Shown: piece after piece, positions 17,734 to 26,214 of the stretch
How positions within the stretch are numbered: position 1 is the stretch's first letter
Layout: each line of letters starts with the position of its first letter
NCBI GenBank assembly: GCA_964630775.1
Contig: CAZVYY010000004.1
Location: forward strand, 62,001 to 126,000
Reading direction: 5' to 3'
Source: Anaeroglomus sp964630775
GTDB taxonomy: Bacteria; Planctomycetota; Phycisphaerae; Sedimentisphaerales; Anaerohalosphaeraceae
Length of the DNA: 64,000 nt
Notes under the pieces: model-generated
Seen by the model: the letters and a program-made list of their open reading frames with translations, nothing else
What the model was told of the DNA's origin: nothing
Databases searched by the model: none
Made by a program: the position numbers and the translations under genes

Positions 17734-18753
17734 TTATTGAGCTGATTTCAATCTGGTCTGAATATCGGCCAGAAACTCCTTGCCCGGCAGATTCTTGCCC
17801 TGGGCTTCGGTGACATAGCTGTCCAGAACCGGCTTGACGGCATCGACCCACTTCTGTTTCTCGGCATCGTCCAGAGAGAGAATCTGTTTATTGAGTCCCT
17901 TGATAAACTCCCAGCCTTCCTGGTCGGCTTCGTCCCAGGCCTGACCGTGTTTGGCAACCCATTCCTTGCTGACCTCGGTAAAGACCTGCTGGATATCGGC
18001 GGGCAACTGCTCCCATTTCTGCTTGTTCATCACGACAAACATGGCCGTCGTATAACCAATGACCGACGAATCGGTCACGGAGCTGATGACTTCGCCCTGC
18101 TTCCAGCCTTTGAGGGTCTCGACCGGACAGAGTGTCGCTTCGACCACGCCTTTCTGGAGGGCTTCATAGGTTTCCGGCTGGCTCATGCCGACGGGATTGC
18201 CGCCCAGACATTCGACGATTTTGGTGGCAAGCCCTGTGGCACGCACTTTGAGGCCCTTGAGGTCTTCCAGTTTAGCAACGGCTTTTCTGGAGGCCAGAAT
18301 CCCCGGGCCGTGGGCGTGAATATAAAACAGATGCGTATCGGCAATTTCCTGCGGCTGGTATTTCATTGCCATCTCGGTGGCAATCGTACTGGCCGCCATG
18401 CCATTGGGATAGCCCAGCGGCAGATCCAGGCCTTCCAGCAGCGGGAAACGTCCGCGGGTATAGGCAAAACAGCTCATCCCGATATCGGAGATGCCGCTGA
18501 CCACACCTTCATAGCACTGGGGTGCTTTGGTCAGTGAGCCGGCCGAAAAAATCGTGATTTTCACTTTACCATTGGTGCGGGTTTCGATTTCTTTGGCCCA
18601 CGCTTCGGCGGTTTTGCACTGAATGTGGGTCGGAGGAAAGAAAACACTATACGTCAGTTCGATGGTTTCAGGCTTCTTGGAACAGCCGGAAAACAGGATT
18701 GCGCAGGCGAACAGCGATAACACGAGACACAGCAGGGGAATTTGTTTTCTCAT
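17734..18753 (-). CDS. dctP: TRAP transporter solute-binding protein DctP (lipoprotein)
   Basis: 339 residues. The signal peptide ends in a lipobox (LFSGC near residue 24), so the protein is probably lipid-anchored on the periplasmic side. The DctP fold is clear, including the LEDLKGLKVRATG segment with the Arg that in this family binds the carboxylate of the substrate. TRAP ligands are usually organic acids or sugar acids, and the nearby glycoside enzymes make a sugar acid plausible but unproven. GAGG precedes the ATG. First gene of dctP-dctQ-dctM-usp. Confidence 0.95.
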   Translation of the reverse strand: MRKQIPLLCLVLSLFACAILFSGCSKKPETIELTYSVFFPPTHIQCKTAEAWAKEIETRTNGKVKITIFSAGSLTKAPQCYEGVVSGISDIGMSCFAYTRGRFPLLEGLDLPLGYPNGMAASTIATEMAMKYQPQEIADTHLFYIHAHGPGILASRKAVAKLEDLKGLKVRATGLATKIVECLGGNPVGMSQPETYEALQKGVVEATLCPVETLKGWKQGEVISSVTDSSVIGYTTAMFVVMNKQKWEQLPADIQQVFTEVSKEWVAKHGQAWDEADQEGWEFIKGLNKQILSLDDAEKQKWVDAVKPVLDSYVTEAQGKNLPGKEFLADIQTRLKSAQ

Positions 18754-19074
18754 TTTACGCCTCTCTTTTTAAACAGGGGTTTTCATTTGTTCCAAACAGC
18801 GAAAATTATAAGAACAACCCCCTGTAATCGCAAACCAAAAAACAGACTTTTTCGCACCCGATTTAGACATACCGAATACCTTATCCCAGGGCTTTTCTTC
18901 AACATCAGCAGCCAGTAAAATCATCAAATAAATTACGGTGTAACATTTTAAATGCGATAAGAATCTATTACAGTACTGTTGACAAGCTCTTGAAACAGCT
19001 TAACTTAGATAGAATATAAAAAACCTGTCGGCCAACAGACTCTGACCCTTGACAAAACAAATGAGGCAAACAGA
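18754..19074. other. Divergent intergenic region dctP / GH99-like gene
   Basis: 321 bases without a gene. It holds the dctP promoter (18805-18833, minus), the ACAGGGG/CCCCTGT inverted repeat around it, and on the plus side a TTGACA at 18979-18984 followed by AT-rich DNA up to about 19020 that may promote the GH99-like gene, although no well-spaced -10 could be fixed. Confidence 0.5.
18805..18833 (-). promoter_or_regulatory. Putative sigma-70-type promoter of the TRAP operon
   Basis: Minus strand TTGCGA, 17-base spacer, TATAAT (18810-18805), about 45 bases before the dctP ATG. The heptamers ACAGGGG (18773-18779) and CCCCTGT (18819-18825) form an inverted repeat; one half is in the spacer and the other just beyond the expected transcript start, so they could be an operator for a bipartite repressor. 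Confidence 0.55.
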
Positions 19075-20865
19075 ATGAATGACAGAAAATCCTCCAGTTT
19101 GGTACTAAAACCATCAATTTTTCTCATTCTTTTGCTTGGCTTGATGTGTAAAATCAGCCCGTCGGCACAGGACCTGTATTCGGATACCTGGACAGCAACC
19201 GACAGCCTCGGACGGACTTTGCCGGACGCCAAACAGGTTGGCCAGCCCAAACCCCATAAATGGGTAGGAATATTTTACTGGACCTGGCACACCATGCACG
19301 GCAAACAAGGCCCTTATGACAATACCCAAATTATCGCAGCCGACCCGAATCATCCTCAATTCGGGCCGCTCCACGCCCCGCACCACTGGGGTAAACCTGA
19401 ACTGGGGTATTATATTTCCACTGACCCGTTTGTTTTACGGAAACATGCTGCGATGCTGACCGATGCGGGGGTGGATGTGGTCCTGTTTGATACCACCAAT
19501 CCGCCATTTACCTTCAAGGAATCGTATATGGCCCTTTGCGAGGTTTTTACGCAGGTGCAAAAAGAGGGCAATCCAGTACCGCAAATTGCCTTTATTTGTC
19601 CGTTTGGCGACCCGACGACGGTCGTGGAGCAGGTCTATCGGGATTTATACGAACCTGGATTGTACCAGCCGCTATGGTTTCAGTGGAAAGGAAAACCGCT
19701 GATTCTGGCCGACCCGGCCTACCTCAAAGACCCGAAAATAAAGGCCTTTTTTACCTTCCGCAAACCCATGCCGACCTATTTTGACGGACCCATGGGGCCG
19801 AATCAGTGGGGATGGCTGGAGGTTTTTCCGCAGCATGCCTTTTATGGAAACAAGCCGGAACAAATCGAGCAGGTGACGGTCGGCGTCGCACAAAACGCCG
19901 TCCATGAAAAACTCGGGCCGATGAGCCACAAAGACGGGGCCTATGGACGCAGCCGGCACAACGGCCAAAAAGACCCGGCCCCGGATGCGGTGCTCCACGG
20001 GTACAATTTTCAGGAACAATGGGATCGGGCTTTGCAGCTTGACCCGCCATTTATCTTTATCACCGGCTGGAATGAGTGGGTAGCGGGACGCTTTACCGAA
20101 TGGGCGGGCTATACCGGCAAAGACACCTACTACCCGGACGCCGTATTTGTGGACCAGTATAGTCAGGAATACAGTCGGGATGTCGAGCCGATGGAAGGCG
20201 GCCACGGGGATAACTATTATTATCAGATGGTCGCCAATATCCGTCGATTTAAAGGGGTTAGACCGCTGCCGACCAGCAATGGGCCGAAGACTATCGCCGT
20301 GGATGGTCAGTTTGAGGAATGGGAGTCCGTTGGGCCTGAATATCGGGACACTATTGGCGATACAGCCCATCGGGACCACGCCGGCTATGGCAGCCTGCGA
20401 TACACCAACACGACCGGACGTAATGATTTTGTTGCGATGAAGGTCGCTTACGATGCAAAGAATGTCTATTTCTATGCCCAGACGCAAGAATCCATCACCA
20501 CACCGGAAGGACAAAATTGGATGCTGCTGTTTATCGATTCAGACCAAAATGCCAAAACCGGATGGAATGGGTATGATTATGTCCTGAATCGAGAGGTCTC
20601 CGATAACGGAAAGACCACGGTATATCGCTGGGATTCAACGCAATGGACAAAGCACGCCGAGGCAGCCTATCGGACCAAAGACAACCAGATGGAAATTGCC
20701 GTCGAGCGGGGGCTTGTGGGATTGCAGAGTAATCCGCTGCAATTTGATTTCCACTGGGCGGACAATATGCAAAACACCGAAGACATCACCGAATTTGCCA
20801 TCAACGGCGACAGCGCACCGAATCGGCGATTCAATTATCGGTTCCAGACCGCTGAAACGAGATAA
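19075..20865 (+). CDS. Secreted GH99/GH71-like protein with CBM9-like C-terminal domain
   Basis: 596 residues with a signal peptide. The main domain (about 55-380) has YYWTWH-type and GVDVVLFDTTNPPF motifs and FIFITGWNEWVAGRF, the 'GWNEW' signature of GH99-like/endo-mannosidase-related barrels. The C-terminal part (about 405-590: IAVDGQFEEWESV, then VYFYAQTQE) resembles CBM9/DOMON-type carbohydrate-binding beta sandwiches. GAGG nine bases before the ATG supports the start. Substrate unknown; an extracellular alpha-glycan is plausible. Transcribed away from the TRAP operon. Confidence 0.8.
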   Translation: MNDRKSSSLVLKPSIFLILLLGLMCKISPSAQDLYSDTWTATDSLGRTLPDAKQVGQPKPHKWVGIFYWTWHTMHGKQGPYDNTQIIAADPNHPQFGPLHAPHHWGKPELGYYISTDPFVLRKHAAMLTDAGVDVVLFDTTNPPFTFKESYMALCEVFTQVQKEGNPVPQIAFICPFGDPTTVVEQVYRDLYEPGLYQPLWFQWKGKPLILADPAYLKDPKIKAFFTFRKPMPTYFDGPMGPNQWGWLEVFPQHAFYGNKPEQIEQVTVGVAQNAVHEKLGPMSHKDGAYGRSRHNGQKDPAPDAVLHGYNFQEQWDRALQLDPPFIFITGWNEWVAGRFTEWAGYTGKDTYYPDAVFVDQYSQEYSRDVEPMEGGHGDNYYYQMVANIRRFKGVRPLPTSNGPKTIAVDGQFEEWESVGPEYRDTIGDTAHRDHAGYGSLRYTNTTGRNDFVAMKVAYDAKNVYFYAQTQESITTPEGQNWMLLFIDSDQNAKTGWNGYDYVLNREVSDNGKTTVYRWDSTQWTKHAEAAYRTKDNQMEIAVERGLVGLQSNPLQFDFHWADNMQNTEDITEFAINGDSAPNRRFNYRFQTAETR

Positions 20866-20867
20866 AT

Positions 20868-20897
20868 CCAACGGGTATGATAATTCCGCGGCGGCCC
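20868..20897. repeat. Dispersed intergenic repeat, copy 1
   Basis: About 30 bases beginning CCAACGGGTATG, immediately after the GH99-like stop. They match 24557-24586 at about 26 of 30 positions. Both copies lie in intergenic DNA and both are followed by GC-rich GGCC sequence. Confidence 0.45.
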
Positions 20898-20996
20898 AAC
20901 TTTCTATAGACGCGCCAAAACGGAAAATTACAGACAGAATCATTACATATAGCCATATATAGCCCAATCCAGCCAATACCGGATTGACAGGTTCTC

Positions 20997-21025
20997 TTGT
21001 GTTTTGGTGCGAAATCGAGTATAAT
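20997..21025 (+). promoter_or_regulatory. Putative promoter of obg
   Basis: TTGTGT, 17-base spacer ending in ATCGAG, then TATAAT (21020-21025), about 55 bases before the obg ATG. The same TCGAG directly precedes the -10 of the aroG and dnaN promoter candidates. Confidence 0.6.
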
Positions 21026-21080
21026 TTTTATTGATTGTGGATAAAAAGCACAAAGATATATCTCTATTGATACGGAATCT

Positions 21081-22088
21081 ATGTTTATTGATGAAGCCAT
21101 AATACGGGTCAAGGCGGGCAACGGCGGGCCGGGCTGCGTGAGTTTTCGACGCGAAAAATACATCCCCAGGGGCGGGCCGGACGGCGGCGACGGCGGCGAC
21201 GGCGGCAGTGTGTATTTCGTCGTGGACCCGTCCAAGGATACCCTGCTGGACTTTTCCGGCAAACATGACTGGGAAGCCCAGAACGGGATGCCCGGCGAAG
21301 GCAAAAAGAAATTCGGATTAGACGGCGAGGACCTGGTGATTCCCGTCCCCCCGGGCACAATGATTTTCGACCTGCACCGGGGAATCTTGCTTAAAGACAT
21401 GAACGAGCCGGGGATGAAGGTCTGCATCTGCCGAGGGGGGCTGGGCGGCATGGGCAATGTCAATTTCGCTACCTCAACCCGGCAGGCCCCGCGCTACGCC
21501 CAGAAAGGCAAGCCCGGACAGGAACGCCACCTGCGGCTGGAGCTGAAGCTGATTGCCGATATCGGCCTGGTGGGGATGCCCAACGCCGGCAAGAGTACGC
21601 TATTGTCGCACTGCTCAAGAGCCAAACCCAAGATTGCCAATTACCCGTTCACGACACTCAGCCCCGTGCTGGGGATTGTGGAACTGGATAAGAACCGGCG
21701 GTTTGTGATGGCCGACCTGCCCGGACTGATTGAAGGCGCTCACGATGGCGCCGGGCTGGGACACGAATTCCTGCGGCATATCGAACGCACCAAGATTCTG
21801 GTGCATCTGCTGGATATCATGCCGACCGACAACAGCGACCCGGTGGACAATTACAAGAAAATCCGTAACGAACTGAAGCTGTACAGCGCCAGCCTGACCC
21901 GCAAGCCGGAACTGATTGTGCTGAACAAGGCCGACCTCGACCCGGATGCCATTTACATCAGCGACATCAAAAAGCGGCTCAAAGGCAAAAAGGTCGTTAC
22001 CATCTCCGCTGTCTCCGGCAAAGGTCTGGATGAATTGAAAGAGAAACTCTGGGAGATGGTGGAAAAAAAGAAAAACCGGTCATCTTAG
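21081..22088 (+). CDS. obg: Obg/CgtA GTPase
   Basis: 335 residues. The glycine-rich Obg fold (FRREKYIPRGGPDGGDGGDG) fills residues 1-158, then the G domain: G1 GMPNAGKST (about 163-171), G3 DLPG, G4 NKAD, G5 SAVSGKG. No C-terminal OCT domain. Obg binds the large ribosomal subunit and links its maturation to growth and the stringent response. Unlike the common arrangement it is not next to rplU/rpmA; it leads coaX and the MnmE-like gene. Confidence 0.97.
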   Translation: MFIDEAIIRVKAGNGGPGCVSFRREKYIPRGGPDGGDGGDGGSVYFVVDPSKDTLLDFSGKHDWEAQNGMPGEGKKKFGLDGEDLVIPVPPGTMIFDLHRGILLKDMNEPGMKVCICRGGLGGMGNVNFATSTRQAPRYAQKGKPGQERHLRLELKLIADIGLVGMPNAGKSTLLSHCSRAKPKIANYPFTTLSPVLGIVELDKNRRFVMADLPGLIEGAHDGAGLGHEFLRHIERTKILVHLLDIMPTDNSDPVDNYKKIRNELKLYSASLTRKPELIVLNKADLDPDAIYISDIKKRLKGKKVVTISAVSGKGLDELKEKLWEMVEKKKNRSS

Positions 22089-22125
22089 ACGGCGCCTCCA
22101 TCTCCTGAAACGAAACAGGCACTAT

Positions 22126-22959
22126 ATGAATATCATCGCAATTGATATCGGCAATACCAACATCAAGCTGGCCTTATACCTGAATGATACCGAGCAATAT
22201 TTGAAAGTCATCTCAGGCGATGCCCAAGACGTCAAACAGCAGCTTGCGTCCGTGCTCAAGGAAAGCTGGAATCAGATTCCCTTAGTCCCCAGCGCGGCCA
22301 TCCCCGTGCGGGATGGGGTCATCGTGGTCAGTTCCGTCAAGCCAGTCTGGACCAAGCTGGTTGAAGACACCGTCAAAGAGACCCTCTCGGAACGCATCTG
22401 CCTGATTGGGCGGGATATCCCCCTGCCGATTGAGACCAGCGTGGAAAATCCGCAGGAAGTCGGCACGGACCGATTAGTCACCGCGGCGGCGGCTTTTTCC
22501 GTCGTGGAAGATGCGGTCATGGTCGCCGATTTCGGCACGGCCATCACCATTGACCTGGTGGACGACAATGGCGTGTTCATGGGCGGCATCATCGCCCCGG
22601 GCATGGCCATGGGTGCTAACGCCCTGCACACGGCCACGGCAAAACTGCCGCAGGTGGATATCGCCCGGCCGGACAGCGTCTATGGCACCAACACCCGCAA
22701 GGCCATCGCCGCCGGCATCTTCTATGCTGCGGCGGGTCTATTGGAAACCATGGCCCGCAAATACGCCGAAGAGCTTGGCAAGTGGCCCCATGTTGTTGTG
22801 ACCGGAAACGCCGCGGCCATCCTGAAAGACGAGTGCGAGTTCGTCGATTCGTGGGTGCCGGAACTGGCGGTGCGTGGTATCGTGATTGCCTATAAGAAAC
22901 ATTTCTACGAAAAAGAGCACATCGACGAACTGGACGCCGACAACCAGAAGGAGCAGTAA
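22126..22959 (+). CDS. coaX: Type III pantothenate kinase
   Basis: 277 residues of the ASKHA/acetate-kinase fold. The phosphate-binding motif DIGNTNIKLALY is at 6-17, and the second motif DFGTAITIDLV (about residue 135), with TDRLVTAAAAF ahead, is the type III signature. It phosphorylates pantothenate in CoA synthesis, in the cytoplasm, and is not feedback-inhibited by CoA in characterised relatives. AGGC precedes the ATG. It ends two bases before the MnmE-like GTG. Confidence 0.95.
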   Translation: MNIIAIDIGNTNIKLALYLNDTEQYLKVISGDAQDVKQQLASVLKESWNQIPLVPSAAIPVRDGVIVVSSVKPVWTKLVEDTVKETLSERICLIGRDIPLPIETSVENPQEVGTDRLVTAAAAFSVVEDAVMVADFGTAITIDLVDDNGVFMGGIIAPGMAMGANALHTATAKLPQVDIARPDSVYGTNTRKAIAAGIFYAAAGLLETMARKYAEELGKWPHVVVTGNAAAILKDECEFVDSWVPELAVRGIVIAYKKHFYEKEHIDELDADNQKEQ

Positions 22960-22961
22960 TC

Positions 22962-24098
22962 GTGTCGGCAACGGTCTGCGTACTGACGGGCAAGGGGCAT
23001 TCGGCCATCGGCAGCATCGCCCTGTGGGGGCCGCAGGCGGAGACGATACTGGGGCGCGTGTTCAGACCGTCCGGCAAATTCGACGGATTTCGACCCGGCG
23101 GGATTTATCACGGCCACATCGCCGACGCGGACAATCTCGTCGATGATGTCGTCGTGGGATGCGAAGGGCAGCATCAGTTTGTCATCCATTGCCACGGCAA
23201 CCCTATCCTGCTCGAAAAGATCGTCCGCCTGTGTCTGGCCAGCGGTGCGCGACAGGGCCCCCTGGAAACCATCCCCGATAACACCGCCCCCAATGCAACA
23301 CGGATTGAAAAGGAAGCCTCTATCGCGCAGCTTGGCGCCGTAACGCTGGATGGTGTCAGAATCATTCAATCGCAAATTGACGCAGGCCTGAGCGAGACTG
23401 TCCGCGGCTGGCTTGCCGAAGATAACACCACATCTGTCGATACCATTCATCAGCAATGCAGGCACATCCTCGACCGCAGCGTCATCGCCGGGCGGATTAT
23501 CCACGGTGTGCGGATTGTGCTGGCAGGTCCGCCCAACAGCGGCAAGAGTGCCCTGCTCAACGCCCTGGCCGGCAGCGAGAAAGCCATCGTCTCCGACACC
23601 GCCGGCACGACTCGCGACTGGGTCAGCGCCACAATCAAAATCGGGCCTTTTCGTGCCGAAATCATCGACACCGCAGGCCTGGACCCGCAGGCCATCCGCC
23701 AGTCCCCGGACGCTAAAGCTCAGCAGATAACCCGGGACCTCCTGCGAGACTGCGACTGTATCATCCTGCTGCAGGATGCGACCCAGCCTGCTGTTCCCGA
23801 ATTCGCCCTGCCGGAATCGATACCTGTGGTTCGGGTCGTGAATAAATGCGACCTCACCCAGCCAAAGCCGCAGCCCGGCCATGTCTATCTCAGTGCCAAA
23901 ACCGGCCGGGGAATCGATACCCTGCTGGAGGCCATCACCAGAACCCTTGGCACACAGGACCTCCCCCCCGGCGAGCCGGTCGCCTTCACCCCGCGACAAA
24001 AGCGGCTGCTGGAAGACATCCTGCAATGCAATAATATCCAGCAGATACAGCAGGTTCTCAGGGATGGTTTTATTGCACCTTTTTCACGAGTTTTGTAA
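22962..24098 (+). CDS. MnmE/TrmE-like GTPase, shortened and lacking the C-terminal Cys motif
   Basis: 378 residues from a GTG start; typical MnmE has about 450. The N-terminal folate-binding-like domain is recognisable but divergent (CHGN in place of CHGG). The G domain is intact: GPPNSGKS (about 188-195), TAGTTRD, DTAG, NKCD, SAKTGRG. The helical C-terminal part ends with GFIAPFSRVL and has no C-[IVL]-G-K motif, whose Cys is needed for tRNA wobble-uridine modification with MnmG. So GTP hydrolysis is probable and tRNA modification doubtful. It follows coaX by two bases. Confidence 0.85.
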   Translation: MSATVCVLTGKGHSAIGSIALWGPQAETILGRVFRPSGKFDGFRPGGIYHGHIADADNLVDDVVVGCEGQHQFVIHCHGNPILLEKIVRLCLASGARQGPLETIPDNTAPNATRIEKEASIAQLGAVTLDGVRIIQSQIDAGLSETVRGWLAEDNTTSVDTIHQQCRHILDRSVIAGRIIHGVRIVLAGPPNSGKSALLNALAGSEKAIVSDTAGTTRDWVSATIKIGPFRAEIIDTAGLDPQAIRQSPDAKAQQITRDLLRDCDCIILLQDATQPAVPEFALPESIPVVRVVNKCDLTQPKPQPGHVYLSAKTGRGIDTLLEAITRTLGTQDLPPGEPVAFTPRQKRLLEDILQCNNIQQIQQVLRDGFIAPFSRVL

Positions 24099-24218
24099 AC
24101 ATTTCCATCCCCCCCCAGGGAGTGATGATGCACGGGACTGCCGAGATTGGATTATTATTAAAATAATCAGTCTTATATATATAATAATAGCAATGACTGG
24201 ATTATTTGCTCAAAAATG

Positions 24219-24245
24219 CAGTCCCGGCAGTCCCAGCAGTCCCGA
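24219..24245. repeat. Three tandem 9-mers, GCAGTCCCG type
   Basis: GCAGTCCCG, GCAGTCCCA and GCAGTCCCG follow each other without a gap. The inverse, GGGACTGCC, occurs about 85 bases earlier, so the copies could pair across the AT-rich stretch. Confidence 0.6.
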
Positions 24246-24556
24246 CACCCCTTACACCCTGATGATGATTGACAAAAGTCGTTCCGTTTTCACAATAAAA
24301 CGAAGGTGCGTCTGTATTAAATCGCATATATGGATATTTACAAGCTATTATTGTATGTACTAAAAAGCATGTCGGTGGCCTGACCAGCAAGCCTATTGCA
24401 TTTCGAGACAAAATTTGGTATGATTTGAATATTAAATGATCTCAGGGCTATGACTGAGATACCCAACCAGTTTATGATAGGATTCATTCAGAAGATATGA
24501 CGCTTGCAGTGTGGACTGTCTTTTGAATCGATAGAGTTCTGGATTCATAAGTATAC

Positions 24557-24586
24557 CCAACGGGTATGCTGATTCCACGACGGCCA
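24557..24586. repeat. Dispersed intergenic repeat, copy 2
   Basis: Matches 20868-20897 at about 26 of 30 positions. Here the first part is widened into a dyad (ATACCC-AA-C-GGGTAT) and the tail into ACGGCC-ACA-GGCCGT, giving two adjoining small hairpins. Confidence 0.45.
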
Positions 24587-24776
24587 CAGGCCGTTTTATG
24601 CCGCGCGTAGTCACGGGGTAACATTACCCTACGCAGCCGCGGGGATAAAGCTGTTGCTGGAAGCTGGCGGCTGAAAGCTTTTTAGCCGCGACGAACCGGA
24701 AATTTTCAAGCAGGATCAGCATAAACTTTTTCCAGGGCAATACTAACGATAAAATAACCCGGGATAGTGTACGTCT

Positions 24777-25382
24777 ATGCCTTATACGCCGTATCATTTT
24801 GGCCCCAGTGGACTGGCGGCCCTTGCGTTCAGACGATGGATCGATGTGCCGGTGTTTGTGCTGGCCAATGTCGCGATTGACTGCGAGGTCATTCTGGACT
24901 GGATATTCCAGCCCGGCTGGCCGGTGCATCAGGCTGCGCATTTCCACACCCTCATTTTCGGGGCGGTCTTTGGGGCGGTGTATGGCGCAGCCATGTACGG
25001 TATTCGCCCGCTGCGTCTATTGTGTGAGTGGAGCATGAGCTGGTCAGGTCTGCCGTATCGGGCCATCCTGACCAGGATGATTCTGTCGGGCATCCTCGGT
25101 GTCTGGGCTCATATCGCGGTGGATTGTATCCATCATGAAGACGTGCAATTGCTCTGGCCGTTCCGGCTGGATAATCCGGTGTGGAAATGGATGGTCGGTG
25201 CACGCCTGGAACATCTGCATGACCTCCGCAACTGGGTGGTCACGACCTGCATTGCCTGCTGGAGCGGGATGGCCATTTATTACGGCTGGCTGGTGGATGT
25301 CTTCAGCGTCCGCAAACAGCGTATCGAGGCTATCCGTAAAGCCCGTCGCAATACGGTCGAAAACATATTAGCCAACAATTAG
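24777..25382 (+). CDS. Membrane-bound hydrolase-like protein
   Basis: 201 residues with four hydrophobic segments (about 30-50, 60-80, 105-122, 155-175). It starts MPYTPYHFGPSG and carries DCIHHED about residue 118-124. This His/Asp pattern inside a small helical membrane protein resembles the YdjM/LexA-regulated membrane metal-dependent hydrolase group, although the match is by pattern only. No operon partner is obvious; nth starts 75 bases downstream. Confidence 0.65.
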   Translation: MPYTPYHFGPSGLAALAFRRWIDVPVFVLANVAIDCEVILDWIFQPGWPVHQAAHFHTLIFGAVFGAVYGAAMYGIRPLRLLCEWSMSWSGLPYRAILTRMILSGILGVWAHIAVDCIHHEDVQLLWPFRLDNPVWKWMVGARLEHLHDLRNWVVTTCIACWSGMAIYYGWLVDVFSVRKQRIEAIRKARRNTVENILANN

Positions 25383-25457
25383 CAGTACCTCATCCGGCCC
25401 GAATTGCCCTGCAGGGAATTGACTTCCCGGGAAAAATGGGCATAATAGGCCGGTATT

Positions 25458-26138
25458 ATGGCTGCCAAGAAAATCAAAATCGACAAAGACGATGCCCGCC
25501 GGCGGATACTGGCCTTTTTCCCCATCCTGCGGAAGACTTATCCGGAGGCCAAAGTCTCACTGGATTTCAACACCCCGCTGGAGCTGATGATTGCCACCAT
25601 CCTGGCGGCTCAGTGCACCGACGCCCGCGTCAATATCGTCACCAAAGACCTGTTCAGGAAATACCGCAAGCCCGAAGACTGGGTCAAGGTCAGCCGCGAA
25701 GAACTCGAACAGGATATCCGCTCGACCGGCTTCTATCGCAACAAGGCCGCCTGCATCCAGAAAGCCTGCCAGACCCTGATTGACAACTTCGGCGGCAAAG
25801 TCCCCCAGACGATGGAGGAACTGCTGACTCTCAACGGCGTGGGGCGCAAAACCGCCAATGTAATTCTGGGCAACTGCTTCGGCATTCAGGGCATTGTCTG
25901 CGATACCCACATGATTCGTCTGTCGCGGCGACTGGGATTATCCGCCAACAGCGACCCGGTCAAGCTGGAATTCGACCTGATGGATATCGTACCCAAAGAA
26001 CAATACGGCGGCTGGACATTGTTTAGCCACTGTATCGTCTTTCATGGACGGGCCTGCTGCAAGGCCCGCAAGCCGGATTGCCCTGCCTGCCCCATCGCCC
26101 AATACTGCCCGGCGGCAAATCAGCCCAACTTATGGTGA
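25458..26138 (+). CDS. nth: Endonuclease III (DNA glycosylase/AP lyase)
   Basis: 226 residues. The helix-hairpin-helix LNGVGRKTANVILG carries the catalytic Lys131, and the catalytic Asp149 is in VCDTHMIR. The C-terminal iron-sulfur loop has C201-x6-C208-x2-C211-x5-C217, the complete [4Fe-4S] pattern. It removes oxidised pyrimidines from DNA and nicks the abasic site. It lies ahead of the LOG-family gene on the same strand. Confidence 0.97.
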   Translation: MAAKKIKIDKDDARRRILAFFPILRKTYPEAKVSLDFNTPLELMIATILAAQCTDARVNIVTKDLFRKYRKPEDWVKVSREELEQDIRSTGFYRNKAACIQKACQTLIDNFGGKVPQTMEELLTLNGVGRKTANVILGNCFGIQGIVCDTHMIRLSRRLGLSANSDPVKLEFDLMDIVPKEQYGGWTLFSHCIVFHGRACCKARKPDCPACPIAQYCPAANQPNLW

Positions 26139-26214
26139 ATACGCGACTGGTTTTGGTCGATATATCTGTAACTGTTGTGAAACAATCGACATATTGTCCG
26201 ATAAAAAGGTGCTT

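Larger units (their letters stand above)
24099..24776. other. Gene-poor 678-base region with many short palindromes and repeats
   Basis: No convincing gene. It holds three tandem copies of a GCAGTCCC-type 9-mer (24219-24245) with an inverted copy near 24133-24142, the dispersed repeat at 24557-24586, a dyad ATACCC/GGGTAT (24554-24567), ACGGCC-ACA-GGCCGT (about 24578-24592), and a hairpin GGGTAA-CA-TTACCC (24616-24629) bracketed by GCGTA/TACGC. The left half is AT-rich, the right half GC-rich. It looks like decayed mobile or REP-type DNA. Confidence 0.5.

Noticed and set aside
20984..20989. TTGACA before obg as the -35
   Set aside because: It is 30 bases from TATAAT, far too long; TTGTGT at 17 bases fits better.
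24432..24614. 60-residue minus-strand ORF MTTRGIKRPVAVVESAYPLG...
   Set aside because: No ribosome site and it overlaps the palindromic repeat stretch; reads as a translation of the repeat.
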